DNA of 64,000 nucleotides from NCBI GenBank assembly GCA_004565275.1, contig SDOX01000019.1, positions 54,361 through 118,360 of the forward strand, in the 5' to 3' direction. The DNA is from Nannochloropsis salina CCMP1776. Taxonomy: Eukaryota > Sar > Eustigmatophyceae > Eustigmatales > Monodopsidaceae. Within the stretch, counting starts at the first letter, position 1, and each line of letters begins with the position of its first letter. The notes under the pieces are model-generated. The model did not search any database. It was not told the DNA's origin and saw nothing but the letters and a program-made list of their open reading frames with translations. Made by a program: the position numbers and the translations under genes. Positions 35,001 to 45,761 of this stretch are shown piece after piece.

Positions 35001-36308
35001 CTCTTGGTCTGGATTCAGAACAGGTCAGTCCCTCCTGTCTTTCCCCCCTCGCTCTTGCTTGTGCCCTTCGATGCACTCCCGTGCCAACCATTACTCCAAG
35101 CTCGTTCCCTGTTTGCCTGTTTCGCCTTGCATTTCTCATCTCTGGTTTCTACTTCCCTCTGATTATGCTTCCTCTCCTCTACCTCTTGTCCCTGCCGAAG
35201 GTATGACGATCCCCTTATCTACATAACGGAGAATGGTGTGTCGGGGCCGGGGGAGAGCAGCGTCAAGAAGGACAGCGAAGGGTTGGACGATACTTTTCGA
35301 CAGGTACGCTTCCCGTGCTCCTTGCTTTCCTCCCTCCCGTTTCCCCCTACCTACCTATCTCCCTCCTCTCCGTCATCCCTCTGTCGGGTCGTGGCGGAGG
35401 CATGCTCATCTTCACGAACCCTGCCCGCGTATTACAGAGCTTCATGCAGGGCTATATAGGCGAGCTGTACAAGGCCATAGCCTATGACAAGGTAAGTCCT
35501 TCTTAACCCTTTCTCGGCCCCGTTTCCCACGACGCTTCCTCCCGCCATTTTTTCCTTTCGCGCCATTTTTTAGTCCATGCACGCGTGCCGCTCTAAGCTT
35601 GTAGACCGTCTGCACTCCCGTTATCCCGGCAAACACTCCGAGTTGTCATTTCCCACATCTTTCACCCATTTTTGTTGTTGTTGTTTGTGGCAGGTCCAGG
35701 TGGGCGGTTACTTCTACTGGTCGCTGATGGATAATTTCGAATGGGCCGATGGTTTTCGGCCTCGTTTTGGCCTGGTGCGGGTGAATTTTACCAGCCAAGC
35801 ACGCTTCCCCAAGGAAAGCTCCTTCATGTACCAGGAAATGATGGCACGGGTGACCCCTCCCCCCCCCGAGCCGGAGCCCATCGTCCCGACCGTGCCCGCT
35901 GTCCCTGCCGCTGCCGAAGGCACGGAGCCTGTTCCTGTAGCAGGGGAAAACCCGGGGGACATGGCGGGGGGAGGGGAAGCCGCTGCCGACAGCGAGGGCG
36001 CAGGAGGGGTGGATGGCGACGTGTCGATCGAAGAGGGAGCTGTAGGGGACGGGGCAGCCATAGGCGTCGGCGAGTCGCCTGCCACAGAAGAAAGGGGCTC
36101 AGGGCTGGACCCTCTGGCCTCCATTCCCCCTGAGGCTCCTGAAGATGGGTTGCCAAGCACGGACGCCGCAGTACCTGCAGCAAGTGAGGCCAAGTTGCAG
36201 GTGAAGGACGGCGGAGACTCACAGGAAGAGGAGGAGGCAGGGCGGGAGGCAGTGGTGGAGGCGCTACCAGAGGCAAGAGAGGTCGATGCCTGGAATAGAA
36301 ACTTGTGA
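32063..36308 (+). CDS. Membrane-anchored GH1 beta-glucosidase, 13 exons
   Basis: GH1 enzymes hydrolyse beta-glucosides with retention. Exons are 32063-32237, 32411-32622, 32756-32816, 32907-33007, 33194-33371, 33474-33578, 33844-33968, 34216-34332, 34523-34693, 34944-35023, 35201-35303, 35438-35491 and 35694-36308. All use GT/AG and total 2097 bases (698 residues). The GH1 core is complete: [20 protein letters not shown], then [28 protein letters not shown], acid/base Glu in TLNEPW, nucleophile Glu in YITENG, and [14 protein letters not shown]. Exon 1 encodes a type II signal anchor ([18 protein letters not shown]). After the catalytic domain comes an acidic Pro/Ala/Gly/Glu-rich tail of about 145 residues that GH1 enzymes normally lack. 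The catalytic domain should therefore face the ER/Golgi lumen or outside. The substrate is not predictable. Confidence 0.92.
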
Positions 36309-37218
36309 AATGTGTAAATTGTGCGTCAAAATCAACAACAGAGGGAAATGGGCGGTTCTTTACATTTGGTTTGTTGAATTGTGTAGGGTTTGGGAGAAAT
36401 AGGCCACTTTGGGGAGGGTCTATAAGCCAAGCTGAGGTGTTAGGAACGAATGTGTCAGACTTGTAAATAGGGAAAAATCACGGGGTAACGATTGCTGGAA
36501 AGACACATAGAAACGAATGGTCGATCACTTTGGGGATATGATCGGAGTCAGTCTGGGGCAAAGCGAGGTAAACATTAATTTGAGAAAGGTGAATGTTGGG
36601 GGTGACTTGACTCCGCTTGTAGAATGATTACGAGGCTTACAGAAAGGGATAGCACGTTGTGATGTGAGATAATGGTTTAAATATTTTGTCATTATCAAAA
36701 TACAACTAGATTCAAATTGTGCCTTCTGCTTAATCGTCGCTGTTCAAAAGTCGTATCACGACCAAAGGAATCTGCGCTTGCGGAATACAGGTAAGCAGGT
36801 CTTTCCTTTCACATTTTCTTGGAAAAGAATTAAAAGAGCCTCGTTGACCCTGAGAAGTGCGTGACATCGGAGTTTATACTTTTATGTATCTTTTGAGCAT
36901 TAATAAACACAAGAACATCATATTAAAGGTCTTTTATTGATGACCCTTATTCCGCCATGGCTGTCTCTCCACGTTCAGGGCACCAGCGCCGTACTTGTAA
37001 ACTTCTCCGGAATTCGAGCTGTACAATTTCAAACCCGTCAAGTCATTAAGTAAAAAGTAGCATTAGTAATGTGGAGATGTGCCCCCAAAACAACAAATGC
37101 CACACAAAACGAGCCCTTAAATTTGTCCGGGAACGTGCGATAACCCCCATCTGCTGACGAACAAGCAGTTTGCAGCGAGTTGAAGTTTCCGCTAGGCTAT
37201 TCCGTAGCTCCCACAACA
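36309..37218. other. Intergenic region
   Basis: The region is AT-rich. An AATAAA at about 36902 could serve polyadenylation on the plus strand. No ORF with conserved features was seen. Confidence 0.5.
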
Positions 37219-38417
37219 ATGCAAACCACCTCAACCCCAATCCAACCACCGATAGGAATATTTTGGCGTTGTCAGAAGATTTCGATGGGGAACCACGACC
37301 ATGCTTCCTTCGAAAGCCCTTCCACGCCGGCCGCAGCTTCCTTCCCATATGCCCCCTGGCGCCGGTCCTTGCGACACTCCAAGCGCCCTCGAGAAAAAGA
37401 TAAGAAAGAGGATGTAAATAAAAATATGGCAATGACGTTCTTGCCTCTCTGCCTTTGGGACTTTGAAGAAGAGGGGGAGGTTACGGAAAGAATACTTGTC
37501 GTGGAGGAAGAGGTGAAGGAAGCTTATGGGGAGGATACGAGGCTCGACGAGTGCAGTACTGAAGGAGAAATTGACAGTAATGAAACCGAGCCAGATGAGG
37601 AATGGATGCTCGCGGATACATCAAAATTTGACGAAAGGGCTACGTCTATTCAATTGCGTAAGGAAGGATTGCCGATTTACGTGACCTTCGGCGCATTCAA
37701 GGGAGTCAGCCTGCCCGCCCTCGGACGCATGGAGGGTGGTCGTCGTAAGTCATTCCCTGATGGTGAATGGGCTTGCATGCGTGTGCTGGAGGCATAATAT
37801 ACATACATCGAGGGAATCATGTGCAATCCCGCAGAATGATCCAGACCGATGTAGACAACTTGACTGGAATTTAAAGGAGGAGCTAGGCCCCCTATAGGAC
37901 AGGGAGAACAAGTCAGGCTTGCGCCTGGAACGCTCCCCTTGTCTCTCCCTTACGACCTCTCTTTTGTCACTGCCCGACCCATTTCATTGCCACAGAATAT
38001 CTCGATCAGTTCTTGGCCCGTAAACCGGGTTGGTTCGAGCGTGGCTCGGTCCCCGCGAACATGGCTCTCCTTCGCTCCCTCTCTCGCCTCCGCCTCCTCC
38101 GGTTTGTGACTGACCTCAACGGTGACGTCGTGCCCGCCACACGCATGGTCCGAAATTGGGAGTTGAGACAGGAAAGAACCCAGCAAGCCTCCCGAGAAAC
38201 CCGCTGCCTGCACCGACAGAGGCAGCGACGACGCACAAAAGCAGCCCTGAGAAAGGGCTCGGTCGCTTTAGACAGACACATGGAGAGCGAGATGGCGGAC
38301 GAGAACAGAAAAGATACGGCCACGGCGAGAGATGGGGACAAAGCACGCGTACCAATGAGGCCACCGCCGCCGCGGGTGGTACGGAAAGGGACTGGCTACC
38401 AGACACCGCCGCGCTGA
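37219..38417 (+). CDS. Unrecognised two-exon gene (acidic N-half, basic C-half)
   Basis: Exon 1 is 37219-37744 and ends at a strong donor (TC|GTAAGT). The intron runs 37745-37995 and the acceptor GCCACAG joins in phase 1 to exon 2, 37996-38417. The joined frame is 316 codons including the stop. The N-terminal half has a basic KRPREKDKK cluster, then a long Glu/Asp-rich stretch. Across the junction the protein reads EGGR then QYLDQFLARKPGWFERG. The C-terminal half is Arg/Lys/Gln-rich (HRQRQRRRTKAA) and probably disordered or nucleic-acid binding. Without the intron, exon 1 would end at a stop at 37797. I do not recognise a family. The basic clusters suggest nuclear or RNA-associated location, but that is only inference. 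Confidence 0.45.
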
Positions 38418-38852
38418 TCATGCGGAGGGGTTACTTTCAAACCGTGGGAGGACGCCCGGTCCACCGATCCGGTTTCCAAACCTTCGGAGACCGTGATTTC
38501 CCCATAAACTTGCTGTGAATATCCCCAAGACGACGCTCCTCCTTCGGGGGCTCCCTCCGGCCTTGAACGAGGCCTTGACGCCGTTTATACGGGGGACAAT
38601 TACCTGCGAAAAAAAAACAAAAACCTGCGTCATTGCGACTCAAAATCAAGTACAGCTCCTCAAAGATGATACGATATGCCCTTGTCCACGTAAATCAAGA
38701 ACTGTGCATGCATTAAATCAATTACGGTCGTGTCGCTTTTCAAGTGATCCATCTTATTTGCCAGCCCGTATCCATCTTCCCATACAAAGGCAAGACAATC
38801 GAACAGCAGCATTTAGCTATCTACATCTCCCCCCCAACTCTTGCGCAATTTA
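38418..38852. other. Intergenic region between convergent genes
   Basis: The 3' flanks of two unrecognised genes lie here. Nothing else was recognised. Confidence 0.5.
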
Positions 38853-39623
38853 TCATCTTTTTTCCTTTGGCTGCTCTGGTATCTTTTCCCTGCACCCTGC
38901 TGCATTCTTTGTGAATTTTGCTGATGTATTTCTTCTTCCTTCCAAACGTGTGCATGGAACCTGCTCCCTCCCACGTGTTTGCCCCTTTTCTGCCCTCTGC
39001 TTCTTGCTGTTTTCCCCCTCACCTGCCCCATGACCTTCCTTGACCTGCTTGTCACTCACAATACTTATTTTCACAGCCTCTGAACGTCCCCCTTTTCGTG
39101 TCCCGCCTGTATCAGAATGCGTGAGCTCCTTCTCTTTCACCTCCGCCTGCTTTTCTGCACCGCTTCCCTTTCCTCTTCCGCTCACCAGTTTTTTCTTTGT
39201 CTCACCCAGTCGATGACTAAATTGCACCGTGTCTTTGATGTAGTCTAATCGCGAGGGGGCTCGGCCGAAACATTCCTCCTCTTGAAGAGCTGCGGCCACA
39301 TTCAAGACATCTTCGTAAGTTTTTGCCTGACGTTTGTACGCTGCCATGATTTTCAATCGAACGACTTCCCGTTCCTCCTCAGTTAAGGAGGTTTGCCACG
39401 TTTTATTCGAAAGCGTGTTTTTACTAGCGTCCTCCATGTTGAGCTGATTCGAGATAGACGGAAGCAATAGAGGACGACAGAGGACGCCGGGCGTGTCGGA
39501 CACGGACATGCGAAGGCGAGGCAGTGCTAGAACAGGTGAAGCCCGACCGGGTCCATCAGGAAATGAAGGAGGTTCACTCATGACTGATGCCTCCTTTTTA
39601 GGGGATGCAATCGCAGATGACAT
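38853..39623 (-). CDS. Unrecognised protein with a short conserved-looking helical region
   Basis: The ORF is open from 39827; the ATG at 39623 (MSSAIASPKKEA) is the preferred start because upstream sequence looks like leader with a possible splice acceptor (CCCCTCAG near 39667). Residues about 70-135 look folded: SLTEEEREVVRLKIMAAYKRQ, AKTYEDVLNVAAALQEEECF and RLDYIKDTVQFSHRL (shown in pieces). This pattern of helices with Glu/Lys alternation could be a protein-interaction module. The rest is Lys/Gly/Glu-rich and disordered. The length is about 256 residues. No family was recognised and no function is assigned. Confidence 0.45.
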   Translation of the reverse strand: MSSAIASPKKEASVMSEPPSFPDGPGRASPVLALPRLRMSVSDTPGVLCRPLLLPSISNQLNMEDASKNTLSNKTWQTSLTEEEREVVRLKIMAAYKRQAKTYEDVLNVAAALQEEECFGRAPSRLDYIKDTVQFSHRLGETKKKLVSGRGKGSGAEKQAEVKEKELTHSDTGGTRKGGRSEAVKISIVSDKQVKEGHGAGEGENSKKQRAEKGQTRGREQVPCTRLEGRRNTSAKFTKNAAGCREKIPEQPKEKR

Positions 39624-40164
39624 GATTAAAGCAGCCGCGAAGGTCCGTCGACGGTAACTGTGTACCTGAGGGGAAGGGTAGGGTGGAAAATGTGCCGAAG
39701 AAGTGAACAGTCTCTGACATACACCACTTGTCCCCACACAAGCAGCGCACAGCACGAGGAGTTCTCCTCGATCACCCTGCGCGGTTTCGAACAGGTCAAC
39801 CCTGTGCGAGTGGAAGGCTGGTCGCATTTTCTGGGTTTATTCTGGCATCGCTGGATTTGTTGCATCGCTGACGTCGAGGCTGTTGACGGGACCAAAAAAC
39901 AGCCTTGTGCTGCTGCTCAATTCACCCACCCCCTATAATACCAGCCTTATTTTTAATCCGTCGTATGTATCACACAAAATGCAATTTAATAAAGAAGTTA
40001 AGTTGAAGTCCAGTTGTTTTGCGCATTATTTGACCCAAGCAGGTTCCATTACGGGCTTCGACACTCACCAGAGGAAACAGCACAAGCAGCAGGGAGCTAG
40101 GTAATAGTATAGTCCAGAAATTCGAGACCACGTCGACGGCAACCTCTCAAACTATCTGTGAGGG
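39624..40164. other. Divergent intergenic region
   Basis: The region lies between the starts of the unrecognised minus gene and the IBR/RING-like plus gene. It probably holds two promoters. Nothing else was recognised. Confidence 0.5.
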
Positions 40165-42159
40165 ATGGAGAGAGACACACAAAGTATTTCTGGACGCGGT
40201 CAAGATGATGTACGGCATTGCATGATATGTCTGGGCTGCCCATTTACTTCAACACCTCCTGGCAAGGCAGTAGCTTTGTCGACAGCGGATCTTTCCGCTG
40301 AGAGCTCTCCATTTCTTCAATGCCCGATTGATGGTCAAATAATATGCCATAGTAAATGCTTGGAGGATTTGGTGCGGTTCAATGTCGCGCCGGAACGCTT
40401 GCGAGCCTACCACGGGCTGGTACCTTGTCCATGGATCGACGCCTCCGCGCTTCGAGAAAGTCCATGCTCCCACCGTTGGCAATATCGAGACCTGGTCAAA
40501 CATTTATCATTTGAAATGCAAATCAAGTACACCGAGGAAATGACGGCATTCATTCGTACGTTGCTGGGCAATCCAAGTGAAAGTGCTCGGGAGACGGACA
40601 TCGTCGTAAACGAGAACAAAGAGAACAAGGCGTTGATAATGGAGGATCAGGACGATCCCCGTGTGCTCTCAGCAGCGGCACACATCAAGGAAAATGTACT
40701 CAACCTCAGATGTCCTCAGTGTATGGCTGTCTTCTACGATTTTGACGCCTGCTGCGCGGTGACCTGTCGTGCGTGTGGGATTTCCTTTTGCGGGCTGTGC
40801 ATGATGCCACCGGGCGGCAAGAGCAAGAAGAATGGGAATATGGAGGGAAGCGATACGACGAAGGAGGCAGCGCATGCCCACGTCATCGCTGTGCACGGTC
40901 GCCTCTTCATGCAAGAAGAGGAAATTCTCCGGCAGCAAAACGTGTTTCGCCAGCACCGGCTCGTCCACTACCTGGTGTCTCTGGCGGTTTCCCCCTCCCT
41001 CCCTCCCTCCCTCCCTCCCTCCTCTTCTCTTGCTCCTTCGCTGTCCACCGACGCCTCCCTGCCCCAGGATGACGCCAGGCTCACAGCTCCGGGCATGGAC
41101 ATCCGCGCGGAGAGAAGCGAAGGCGAAGCAGCAGGCGAGGAGGTACGGCGGGCTGCTGAGGTCGGACTCGTCGGGGTGCCGTATCCAGCCTTAATGGAAA
41201 GGGTACTCTTCCAGGTGGCGCGTGAGTGCAACGATGTAGGGCTGGACGTGGACGAAATCCGCAGGAAGGCTCACGAAGCACTGCGGGGGCCAAGTGAGGG
41301 AATGGCCGGGGGGGAACAAGATAGAGAGGGCTCGACGCCGTCGGAGGTAGGGAGGGAGAGGGAGCATAACGACCTGCTAGGGCTCGGGCGCTTTCACCAG
41401 CTCCGGCTGTCTTCGTCGCCGGTGTCCCGTCGCGAGATGACGCATGACTTCGCGCCCGTTCGTTTCCCGGTGGGAGCGACCCAGGTCAGGCCGTGTGGAC
41501 CGGGAAGAGGGGCCAGAGAGGTCGAGGTCGAGGGAGGGAGGCAGGGAGGGCTGGAAAGCACTCTGACGGGAGGTGAGGTGGCGGGGAGGGAGCAGGGTTT
41601 AGCCGTGAGCCACACTCGGCGTCCGAGTAGATTGCACGTGGAGGAACTCCGATTAGAGGGAGGGAGGGAGGGAAGGAGGGAGGGAGGGAGGGAGGGAGGG
41701 AGGGAAGGAGGGAGGGTAGGAGCGAGGACAGGTGCGGGCTTCTGTCGGGTGGCGACGCCAATTCCACGTTTGGCCGATGGAGTGGCAGGAAATGGATACG
41801 AGGCGTCGTTCACCAGTACGTGTCTGTCGGGGCTGTCGACAGGCTTAGAGACAGGGGCGGACGGAGGCACTGCGTCGGCTGCCCCCGCGTTTCTCCCGCC
41901 GGGGGACGGGCCTTCCGCCTGCGGGATGGAAGGAGGGGGGGAGCGAGGGAAGAAAGGGAGGGCGTGGGAGGAGGAGGGGAACGAGGACGGCTCCCACGGA
42001 TGGCGGCGCTGCCGGCCTCGTACTTTCAGTTTCCAGTCCTACTCTCCCGTCATGACCGCCCTGGCCTCGCCCTACCTCCACCCGATAAGCACCGGTCCCT
42101 CTACTGGCACCTCCTCCTCTCCCTCGTTTTCCGACTTTGTCCTCCGTGGATCCAGGTAG
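40165..42159 (+). CDS. IBR/RING-like zinc-finger protein, candidate E3 ubiquitin ligase
   Basis: The N-terminal third has two Cys-rich blocks. The first is CMICLG, followed by LQCPIDGQIICHSKCLEDL and a later CPW. The second is CPQCMAVFYDFDACCAVTCRAC followed by GISFCGLCM, with the Cys spacing of an IBR-like finger (CxxC...C..C....C..C), then a His pair in AHAHV. This arrangement resembles RBR-type or RNF213-type zinc modules; ligase activity is inference. From about residue 270 the protein is low complexity, including an in-frame (GGGA)n tract read as [12 protein letters not shown] (near 41660-41715). A possible 93-base intron (40975-41067, CTG|GTGTCT to CCCCAG|GAT) contains a CCCT array. Its length is a multiple of three without stops, so retention or removal both keep frame. 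The C-terminus is Ser/Pro-rich. Confidence 0.6.
   Translation: MERDTQSISGRGQDDVRHCMICLGCPFTSTPPGKAVALSTADLSAESSPFLQCPIDGQIICHSKCLEDLVRFNVAPERLRAYHGLVPCPWIDASALRESPCSHRWQYRDLVKHLSFEMQIKYTEEMTAFIRTLLGNPSESARETDIVVNENKENKALIMEDQDDPRVLSAAAHIKENVLNLRCPQCMAVFYDFDACCAVTCRACGISFCGLCMMPPGGKSKKNGNMEGSDTTKEAAHAHVIAVHGRLFMQEEEILRQQNVFRQHRLVHYLVSLAVSPSLPPSLPPSSSLAPSLSTDASLPQDDARLTAPGMDIRAERSEGEAAGEEVRRAAEVGLVGVPYPALMERVLFQVARECNDVGLDVDEIRRKAHEALRGPSEGMAGGEQDREGSTPSEVGREREHNDLLGLGRFHQLRLSSSPVSRREMTHDFAPVRFPVGATQVRPCGPGRGAREVEVEGGRQGGLESTLTGGEVAGREQGLAVSHTRRPSRLHVEELRLEGGREGRREGGREGGREGGRVGARTGAGFCRVATPIPRLADGVAGNGYEASFTSTCLSGLSTGLETGADGGTASAAPAFLPPGDGPSACGMEGGGERGKKGRAWEEEGNEDGSHGWRRCRPRTFSFQSYSPVMTALASPYLHPISTGPSTGTSSSPSFSDFVLRGSR
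40991..41022 (+). repeat. (CCCT)n tract in possible intron
   Basis: A perfect CCTCCCTC array lies upstream of a CCCCAG acceptor in the IBR-like gene. Confidence 0.75.
41659..41717 (+). repeat. (GGGA)n tract translated in frame
   Basis: The purine tetranucleotide array is part of the open frame of the IBR-like gene and encodes Glu-Gly-Gly-Arg repeats. Confidence 0.75.
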
Positions 42160-43068
42160 CGCAGAGGCGGGCCGGTGGCATGCGAGGCGCCGGACGGGGA
42201 GGATAAGGAGGGCAAGAAAAGAGCACCTGCGGTTCGTGGAGGAGGAACGGGTCATGGCCAGCGCAGGGAGTGTGACAAGGAAATAACGAGGCAGTATTCC
42301 TGCCAAGGAGGAAGGAGGGAAGAGAAAGGGGCTTAGAGGCTTATCTGCCGCGCATTCGTCCGCTTAGAGACGAGGGAGGCTGGTGGTGTCCGTGTGATAT
42401 GAGGCTTCCACAAGAGACAAGGAGGCTCCGTGGGCCCCACACAATAGCCAGGAACAGAATAGAAAAGACCAGCATCGGGACAGCATCAGGCAATAGTAAA
42501 AGTCAAAGGAAGGACAGGGGACGCGCGCCCGTATTCAGGGATGGACTCACTGCTTGCTTAATAGGAGGCTTACTGAGTCATCAGTGAAAAGTGTGAGACG
42601 AATTAGTTTAATGCATGTAGGCGGCCTATTTTGAGCCTATTTGCAGCAAGTTAGGAAATCATAGCAAATAATACAGCTCTGCACAGGCCAGAAGGCGTGT
42701 GGCTTCAACATAATTAGAAGGAGAGGGATGAGTGAGTGGAAGCAAAATGGGCACTCACTAGAAGAAAACATCGAGCATAAATAATTTCGCGTCTCGCCAA
42801 AGAAAGAGGAAACTGCTCATAAATGAATAGGGTGTAAAGAGTACCCAAAGGGTCTGATCTATCTTTCTAGCATTTGGGGTTGGGGGCAGCCGAAGCACTT
42901 GGTCACGCACGACGAGACTCCATCCTATCTCTCCTCCATTTGATCGGTTATGACGCACAATCTCAAGGCTAATTCTCATCTACCGGTAACCCATCGTCCC
43001 TTACCGCGACCCATCACATCCATTTTACAGTCCACCTAAATATTGGCCACGGTGCCCCCGCATTCTCC
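42160..43068. other. Intergenic region between convergent genes
   Basis: The 3' flanks of the IBR-like and NRAMP genes lie here. No conserved ORF or RNA gene was recognised. Confidence 0.5.
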
Positions 43069-45761
43069 CTATGTGGACTCGGGCTCGCTTCCATCGCTGT
43101 CACCCACCGATTCTATCAATCTTTGGTGCTTCGGCGACACGTTCGAGATCCCATCGCCGCCAATCAACCCTTCTTTTCTCACCTTCCTCCGCTCCCGCCA
43201 GGCCAGTAACCGTCTCTTCAACGGCCACCCAACCGGCAGGCCCTCCACGACCGCCCACGCCCCGTTCTCGATGTCCTCTTGAACCAGGGAGTAGGAAAAT
43301 GCCAAGTAAATCACACCCACTACGGTGGTCACCACATACACCCACCAGGGCTGTCCTGCCCCGATCCGGAGCACGACCAAGTAGATGTTGATGGCGAGGA
43401 CCCCGAAAGCGAGCACCCAGATCGTGATCGTGAGGGGGAGGGAGGACACGTGCTCGCCCATGATCACGGAGGAGGAGGTGAAATGGAGCACAGGCAGGAG
43501 GGAGAAGGATAGAAGGACGGAGTTGAACACATTGATCGCTTCCTGGAACCGGTCGGAGAGGTTTTGGTTGTTCTCGGTCAATATCGCCACGACCAGGCCC
43601 GGACCGATGGCCACGAATCGGGTGAACGTCACTCGGGCCCAGAGGGGGATCTGCAAATCCAAAAAGCCTTCCATCACGTATTGACCTGCGTAAGTACCTG
43701 TCATGGTGCTCGCTTGCCCTGCGGCCAATAAACCCACCGCCCAGATGTATTTCGCGGATTTCCCCAGGGCTTCGGCCAATGCGTCATGCGCACCCGCCAG
43801 GCCAATCAACTGGCAGTCACAGACACCTTCCTCGGTCCGACTCAAGCAGGCCAAAGGCCCTCCCGGGGCGGTGGCACAACCGTGGTCGAAGAAATGGTAG
43901 GCAAAGACGGAGACCACCGCCAGATTGATCACGAAGGAGACGGTCAAGGCTATAGCTGAGTCGATGGCAAAGTACTTGTTCGCTTCTTTGACGTGGGCGG
44001 GCCGGCGCCGGTCAACTTTTCGAGAGAGGACGAGGGCAGAATGGAGGTAGATGTTGTGAGGCATGATGACGGCACCTGAAAGAGGAAGGGAGGAAGGGAG
44101 GGAGATAGGAAGGGAAAGGGGGAGGGAGGGAGGGAGGGCGAGAGGAGGGTCAGGCGCGCATCCGTTGGGAGCACACGAATAAAGAAAGGGAGAAAGGGGG
44201 GAAATGAAAAGACAGAAAAGAGAAGGGAGAGAGGGAAGAAAGGGTGTGGGGGCAGAAGGGGAGGAGGGGGAGGGCGAAGAGGAAGAAAGAAAGAGGCAAA
44301 TCTCTAAAGAGTATCCCCCCCTCCCTTCCTTCCTTCCTCCTTTCCTCTTTCCATTCCAACCTCCCCAAATTCCATTCCAACCGCCGCGAGAACCACTATC
44401 ACTAGGCTCTATGATCCTATTGTCTCGCATCCCTCACCGTCACTCTCCACCCTCCCTCCTTACCGATCAGTCCCACCGCCGACAAGACTGCGTAGGGCCG
44501 TATCTGAGGCACGAAGCCTTCCGCGATATCCCTCGAGGGGGGGGGGCTCTTTCCAAAATTGATGAAAAAGCACACGGTCATGATCGCCACCAAGAGCACG
44601 AAGACACTTTCCAGTTTTCGGACCCCGAAATAGTGGATGCCAAGGAAAGTGAAGGTGTCGATGAAAGTGATGAGGCACCCGAGCCACAGGGGGAAGCCGA
44701 AAAGGATCTGAAAGGCGATCGCACTCCCGACAATCTCTTGGAGGTCGCAGCCGACGATGGCCAGCTCTATTAGTATCCAAAGCGTCATCGACGTGGCCCG
44801 GTTGTACTGCTCCTATTGACAGATGGGAAATCACGCACAGGAAACAAATCAAGGCCGTAGACTCGTCTCTTTTTTGAGTATAATAACACTGTGCAGTTTC
44901 ATTTTTTGATATGCGCATGATAGTGCGATTGATATACGCGGGAAGACACACATGTCTTGAACCCTGCGAGTAGAGCCTTCGAATCCAAATGTGTCTTTCC
45001 CTTGCCATAATTCCATTCTTACCTTACAGACCCGCGCCAAGTTTTTGCCTGTCACCACGCCTAGACGTACAGCCATACATTGCAAAGCAAACCCCATGAA
45101 GGTGGCCAATGCCAGCATCCACAGCAAGTCATACCCTGTAGGGGGAGGATCCGTAAAGAAAATGAGGGCGCAGAGAGACAGGACCTACATGGTCACGAAC
45201 AGCTCACAAAGTAGTTAAGTTGATGTAAACAGCTTATTGAAGGAAGATGAATTAAAACAGCGGTGAGATTGGGGAAAGGCCGCTAGAAGCCAGTTGCTCC
45301 TCAAAACGGCCGTACGACGAACCTGTATACGCTCCAACTTGCAGATCGGCCTCCAAATTTCCGGGGTCTAAATAAGCTATACACATTAGGAATCCAGGCC
45401 CGGTGTATGACAACAAAGTACGAAAGCTAAAGGCTGGTGGCTTTCTTTCCGGCGCCTCTCCTTCTTCCTGAAATTCGTGAACTACGTCCACCTCACTGTC
45501 GGGGTCCCCGCCTTCAAAAGCATAAAGAAAGGACAAAATTCCCGCCGTTGGCGGCTTTTCGTGGTCGTGTCCGGGCCGTGGGTGGGTATGCGTCTGGCTG
45601 TACTCTGTATCGTCGGCATCTAGCTCTTGTAATGACCGCATGGCCTCAGTGGAAGAGGGATGGGCTGTAGACGCAGCCCCGGCATTGGGGATGGATATCC
45701 CAGCTGAAGTGGGCGGAACAAGAGCCGTGTGTACTGCATGCTCCTCGTCAATAGAAGGCAT
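43069..45761 (-). CDS. NRAMP: NRAMP-family divalent metal transporter, 4 exons
   Basis: NRAMP proteins import Mn2+, Fe2+ and related ions with protons. Exons in coding order are 45761-45323, 45135-45023, 44812-44464 and 44075-43069. All have GT/AG junctions and total 1908 bases (635 residues). The helix-1 metal motif DPGN ([12 protein letters not shown]) spans the end of exon 1. Exon 3 has [18 protein letters not shown]. Exon 4 opens with the helix-6 motif [11 protein letters not shown] and contains [19 protein letters not shown], the NRAMP consensus transport motif. Both metal-binding motifs are intact, with the Met in helix 6 that favours transition metals. The long N-terminal tail has a His cluster ([13 protein letters not shown]) that could bind metal. 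Location (plasma membrane, vacuole or plastid) cannot be told. Confidence 0.93.
44081..44140. repeat. (GGGA)n tract before NRAMP exon 4
   Basis: Read on the coding (minus) strand this is a CCCT pyrimidine array just upstream of the exon 4 acceptor. Confidence 0.75.

Noticed and set aside
38515-39033. Plus-strand 172-residue frame antisense to the unrecognised minus gene
   Set aside because: No initiation context or domain, and composition typical of a shadow of a Lys/Glu-rich gene.
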